Source: Pseudomonadota bacterium (GTDB lineage: Bacteria > Pseudomonadota > Alphaproteobacteria > Acetobacterales > Acetobacteraceae). From it: a stretch of 64,000 nucleotides of DNA. The stretch lies in NCBI GenBank assembly GCA_021845595.1, contig JAJZVV010000010.1, forward strand, positions 62,001-126,000. Reading direction: 5' to 3'. The notes beneath the pieces were generated by a model, which was given only the letters and a program-made list of their open reading frames with translations, ran no database searches and was not told the DNA's origin. The position numbers and the translations under genes were made by a program. Every line of letters starts with the position of its first letter. Positions within the stretch are counted from its first letter, which is position 1. This document shows, in pieces, positions 60,948 through 64,000 of this stretch.

Positions 60948-61532
60948 TCAAGGGAGTTCAACACGGCGAACATAATCGGCATGCCGACGTAATTCCCCGA
61001 CGAGATTGCCGCCCGGGAGATCGACAAGCACGACCTGTAAGCCGAGTTTTCTTGCGTGCTTGAAGGCGGGAATGCAATCGGTGTCAGCGGTAAAAATGAC
61101 GAAACGATCGACAGAACGGTTATCCGCGTAGGTAGCGATATCCAACCCGATTCGCATATCTACGCCCTTCTGCTCAAAACGAGCCTCAAAGTCCTCATCC
61201 TTCAGTGTGCCCGGAGCGACTGGAACTTTACGTGGTATGAAGCCACGAAATTTGAGGACACCGCGCCTAACCGCAAATAACTCTCGCTCCGCAAGGTCAT
61301 CTAACCAAGCGCCACTGTCGTTGAGTTCCTTCATATATCCACTGACGGGTAGTTTAACTTTCCCATTAAACGGTGCGCAATCATAATATAAAATGCGAAT
61401 TATGTCCTCATTTCCGTTGGAAATTGCGGCCAGCGCTAGTCTTTCGATATAATCTGGATCGAATTTTTTTCCGGCTTTACGAACTAAAACTCTTGTGTGT
61501 CCGCCATCCATAAGGATAGCCACCTTTTTCAT
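60948..61532 (-). CDS. NYN-domain (LabA/DUF88-like) protein, probably acquired
   Basis: A 194-residue protein of the PIN-like NYN nuclease superfamily. The acidic residues expected for metal binding are in VAILMDGGHTR (start), VDMRIGLDIATYADNRSVD and IFTADTDCIPAFKHARKLGL. NYN proteins are thought to cut RNA; related LabA-type genes are common in mobile and defence contexts. GC is strikingly low: about 48%, 40% and 35% in the rows at 61081, 61381 and 61441, against 78% in an ispG row. Start MKKVAILMDG at 61532 has GAGGCGAG upstream. A terminator hairpin ends 17 bases before the ATG. Confidence 0.87.
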   Translation of the reverse strand: MKKVAILMDGGHTRVLVRKAGKKFDPDYIERLALAAISNGNEDIIRILYYDCAPFNGKVKLPVSGYMKELNDSGAWLDDLAERELFAVRRGVLKFRGFIPRKVPVAPGTLKDEDFEARFEQKGVDMRIGLDIATYADNRSVDRFVIFTADTDCIPAFKHARKLGLQVVLVDLPGGNLVGELRRHADYVRRVELP

Positions 61533-61548
61533 GAATCTCGCCTCATGA

Positions 61549-61576
61549 TAAAAACCCCGCGCCAAAGGCGCGGGGT
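61549..61576 (-). terminator. Rho-independent terminator before the NYN gene (minus strand)
   Basis: CCCCGCGCC and GGCGCGGGG form a perfect 9-bp stem with a 3-base loop (61555-61575), followed on the minus strand by TTTTTAT. It can end ispG transcripts or a short leader RNA; the NYN start codon is only 17 bases downstream. Confidence 0.85.
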
Positions 61577-61661
61577 GCCTAAAACATGCCCGCCTACGGG
61601 CGTAGCGGAAACAAGTGTATGGCTACCAATAAGCCGCTGATTTGTCAAGCTGCGTTCGTGT
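61577..61661 (-). ncRNA. Possible short leader RNA upstream of the NYN gene
   Basis: On the minus strand this gap has a -35-like TTGACA (61648-61643) with only a poor -10, then a small hairpin GCCCG-TAGG-CGGGC (about 61601-61588), then the terminator. A transcript from here would be 50-70 nt with two hairpins. Alternatively it is simply the ispG 3' untranslated region. Confidence 0.25.
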
Positions 61662-62795
61662 CTATTCCGCCGCCCTGGCCGCAACCGGCTCGGCTGGCTT
61701 CGCCGCGGCGATCTCGGCCGCCTTGGCCTCCACCAGTGCCACGATGTGCTCGACCATGTCCTCGCCGGCGATGGTGTGATCGGTCTTGCCGGCGCTGTAC
61801 ACCATGTGCCGCCCGTTGCCGCCGCCGGTGATGCCGAGATCCGTCATCAGCGCCTCGCCCGGCCCGTTGACGACGCAGCCGATGATGGAGAGCGTGATCG
61901 GCGTTTCGATGTGCGCCAGGCGCTCCTCCAGCGTCTGCACGGTGCGGATCACATCGTAGCCCTGCCGCGCGCAGGAGGGACAGGAAATGATGCGCACGCC
62001 GCGATGGCGCAGGCCGAGGGACTTCAGAATCTCCCAGCCCACCAGCACTTCTTCCTCCGGCTCGGCGGAGAGCGAGACGCGGATGGTGTCGCCGATGCCG
62101 GCCCAGAGCAGCGAGCCCAGGCCGATGGCGGACTTCACCGTCCCCGTCCGCCGCCCGCCGGCCTCGGTGATGCCGATGTGCAGCGGATGGTCGCAGACCT
62201 CGGCAAGCTGCTGGTAGGCAGCGACGGCGAGGAACACGTCGGAGGCTTTGACGCTGATCTTGAACTCGTGGAAATCGTGGTCCTGCAGGATCTTCGCGTG
62301 CTCGAGCGCGGAGTCCACCAGCGCTTCGGGGTTCGGCTCGCCGTATTTCTCCAACAGATGCTTCTCCAGCGAGCCGGCATTGACGCCGATGCGCATCGAG
62401 CAGCCATGGTCACGCGCGGCCTTCACCACCTCGCGCACGCGCTCGGCCGAGCCGATGTTGCCCGGGTTGATGCGCAGGCAGGCCGCGCCGGCCTCGGCGG
62501 CCTCGATGGCGCGGCGGTAGTGGAAGTGGATGTCGGCGACCACCGGCACCCGCACCTGGCGGATGATGTCCTTGAGCGCCGCCGTCGAGGCTTGGTCCGG
62601 GCACGAGACGCGGACGATGTCCACCCCCGCGCGCTCGGCGCGATGGATTTGCGCCACCGTCGCCGCCACGTCCTCGGTCGGCGTGTTGGTCATGGTCTGC
62701 ACCGTGATCGGCGCGTCGCCGCCAACCGGCACCGGCCCGACGTGGATCTGGCGCGACCGGCGGCGGACGATCTGCTGATACTCGCGATAGTTCAT
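61662..62795 (-). CDS. ispG: 4-hydroxy-3-methylbut-2-enyl-diphosphate synthase (flavodoxin/ferredoxin)
   Basis: A 377-residue Fe-S enzyme of the MEP isoprenoid pathway converting MEcPP to HMBPP. It begins [20 protein letters not shown] with [20 protein letters not shown]. The TIM barrel has [20 protein letters not shown] and [19 protein letters not shown]. The 4Fe-4S ligands are in [12 protein letters not shown] and [12 protein letters not shown] take the ATG at 62795 by similarity with the usual N-terminus; an ATG at 62828 is an alternative. It follows the RodZ-like gene on the same strand. Confidence 0.96.
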   Translation of the reverse strand: MNYREYQQIVRRRSRQIHVGPVPVGGDAPITVQTMTNTPTEDVAATVAQIHRAERAGVDIVRVSCPDQASTAALKDIIRQVRVPVVADIHFHYRRAIEAAEAGAACLRINPGNIGSAERVREVVKAARDHGCSMRIGVNAGSLEKHLLEKYGEPNPEALVDSALEHAKILQDHDFHEFKISVKASDVFLAVAAYQQLAEVCDHPLHIGITEAGGRRTGTVKSAIGLGSLLWAGIGDTIRVSLSAEPEEEVLVGWEILKSLGLRHRGVRIISCPSCARQGYDVIRTVQTLEERLAHIETPITLSIIGCVVNGPGEALMTDLGITGGGNGRHMVYSAGKTDHTIAGEDMVEHIVALVEAKAAEIAAAKPAEPVAARAAE

Positions 62796-62897
62796 GGCAT
62801 GAATCCCACGGTGAGGGTCGATGGGCATTGACCGATCGCGCCGCCGAAATCAAGGAGCGGCCGTATCACGCCTGCTACCACGCCGCGAACCGGAGCC

Positions 62898-63998
62898 CTA
62901 TGGATGGGCAGCGGCCGGCGGATGCGCGCCAGCACGCGCGGTGGCGATCTGGGCGGGCAGCTTGCCCTGGCGCAGCAGCTCGGGATCCAGCACGAGGTCA
63001 CGCCGCACCATGCCCGTGCGCCCGACCGATGGCGCCGGGACGCCGTCGACGAGGATCGAGGTCTGCCCGGCATTGCCGGTGGTCAGCAGCAGCGGCGCCT
63101 CCCCCGCGGGCGGCACCGGCACGCGCCAGGTCTCGCCGGCGCGGAGCACGCGGTTGAAGACAACCTGCCCCTGGTGGTCGCGGACCTGAACCCAGGCATC
63201 GGCGTCCGCGCGCAGGGTGATGCGGCTCTCGCCGACCGCCTCGACGGTCTCGCCGCCATGGTTGGCCGACAATTGGGCGGGGCTGACCGCCTCGGCGACG
63301 CGCGCCGCGGGGGCGGGTAGCGCCGGCGACGCGACCGGCTGGGCCGGAGGCGGCACCGCCGCAGCAGCCGAGGTCGCGGAAACCTGCGGCAGACTAGGGG
63401 CCGGCGCCCCGGGCGAGGCTTCGGCCGCCACCGCCGGCGTGCCGGGAGACCGATCGGGTGGCGACGAGCCGGAAGCGCCGGCCACGGGAGTACTGGCGAC
63501 GGCGGTCCCCGCCTGGCTCGTGGCCGGGGGCGGGCCCGACGGGGCAGGCAGCGCGGTATCGTCGGCCAGCAGACGCTCCGGCGGCGCCGTGATCCGCTCC
63601 GGCCCGGCGCGGTCACCGCTGAGCCGATACCAGGCGGAATAGCCGCCGATCGCCAGCAGCAGGCCGAGCAGCACCACGGCGCCGGCGGGAACGCCGCGCT
63701 CGGACACCGGGGACGGGAACTGCAGCCGTGTCTTGCCGTTCACTTCGGCCGCCTCGGCGCGGAAGCGGCGCGCCATCTCATCGGCGTCCAGCCCGAGCAG
63801 GGTGGCATAGGTGCGCAGGAAGCCGACGGCATAGGCCGGCCCCGGCAGATCCCCAAGCCGTCCCTGCTCCAGCGCCTTCAGATAGGGGGCACGAATGCGC
63901 AGGCTGGCGGCGACATCCGCAATGCCCCAGCCCAGCCGGTCGCGGGCAGCTTGCAGGTCCGCGCCGACCCGGCTCGCACCCATCGAGATTTCGGGCAT
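62898..63998 (-). CDS. RodZ-like HTH membrane protein with C-terminal DUF4115 domain
   Basis: A 366-residue protein, possibly truncated at its N-terminus by the window edge. Residues 10-85 form an HTH_25 domain (GADLQAARDRLGWGIADVAA, LRIRAPYLKALEQGRLGDLP, YAVGFLRTYATLLGLDADEM). One membrane helix follows (GVPAGAVVLLGLLLAIGGYSAW), then a long Pro/Ala/Ser linker, and a C-terminal beta domain (SRITLRADADAWVQVRDHQG, VLRAGETWRVPVPPAGEAPL). RodZ links MreB to the cell-wall elongation machinery; in rounded alphaproteobacteria the role may differ. It lies directly before ispG, a common neighbourhood. Confidence 0.87.
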   Translation of the reverse strand: MPEISMGASRVGADLQAARDRLGWGIADVAASLRIRAPYLKALEQGRLGDLPGPAYAVGFLRTYATLLGLDADEMARRFRAEAAEVNGKTRLQFPSPVSERGVPAGAVVLLGLLLAIGGYSAWYRLSGDRAGPERITAPPERLLADDTALPAPSGPPPATSQAGTAVASTPVAGASGSSPPDRSPGTPAVAAEASPGAPAPSLPQVSATSAAAAVPPPAQPVASPALPAPAARVAEAVSPAQLSANHGGETVEAVGESRITLRADADAWVQVRDHQGQVVFNRVLRAGETWRVPVPPAGEAPLLLTTGNAGQTSILVDGVPAPSVGRTGMVRRDLVLDPELLRQGKLPAQIATARAGAHPPAAAHP

Positions 63999-64000
63999 GT

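Overview
The window is high-GC DNA (mostly about 65-78% in the rows I counted) from an alphaproteobacterium, most likely Acetobacteraceae. Supporting signs are an alphaproteobacterial LexA operator (GAAC-N7-GAAC) in front of an imuA-imuB-dnaE2 cassette, the PQQ-system-associated ABC genes, a C-minus ribosomal protein L31, and dense operons whose genes overlap at ATGA or TGATG. No rRNA, tRNA or CRISPR was found. Both edges may cut genes: an Old Yellow Enzyme-type oxidoreductase at the left and possibly the N-terminus of a RodZ-like protein at the right.

Layout. 1-2044: oxidoreductase tail, Spy/LTXXQ-like protein, rpmE, hsp20. 2223-8040 (minus): Liv-type ABC importer with two paralogous binding proteins. 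8110-10401 (minus): GH15 glycosidase and a small secreted protein. 10631-14818: DEAD-box helicase, gcdH, RlmD/TrmA-like methyltransferase. 14864-20295: LexA-controlled mutasome. 20292-21691: an orphan gene bounded by inverted palindromic elements. 21780-24709: hydrolase fusion, TfdA-like dioxygenase, SDR. 24798-30076: efflux adaptor and outer-membrane factor without a pump, beside a divergent two-component system.

30178-43071 looks like a periplasmic PQQ/metal module. It holds a TonB protein, a NarL-type two-component system, a TonB-dependent receptor, a cytochrome c, an SsuABC/TauABC-like transporter, a DUF3280-type protein, and the four-gene set binding protein - YVTN propeller - ATPase - ABC-2 permease. 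That set is known from PQQ-alcohol dehydrogenase loci and from lanthanide uptake (Ped and Lut systems). No quinoprotein dehydrogenase lies in the window. 43196-53167 continues with an unknown anchored protein, a periplasmic metallo-beta-lactamase-fold hydrolase, two membrane-anchored beta-propellers, three SPFH (HflK/HflC-like) proteins, one with a 15-histidine N-terminus, and a P1B metal ATPase.

53220-63998 is mainly housekeeping: alpha/beta hydrolase, a sulfur run (cysE, cysteine desulfurase, ferredoxin, mnmA), a methyltransferase, prfA, a CBU_0592-type membrane protein, hisS, ispG and a RodZ-like protein. Between hisS and ispG sits an AT-rich NYN-domain gene behind a terminator hairpin; it looks acquired.

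The best candidates for undescribed biology are the propeller-SPFH-P1B-ATPase locus with its histidine-rich SPFH protein, the orphan gene inside mirrored palindromes at 20.3-21.6 kb, and the hairpin-NYN cassette at 61 kb.
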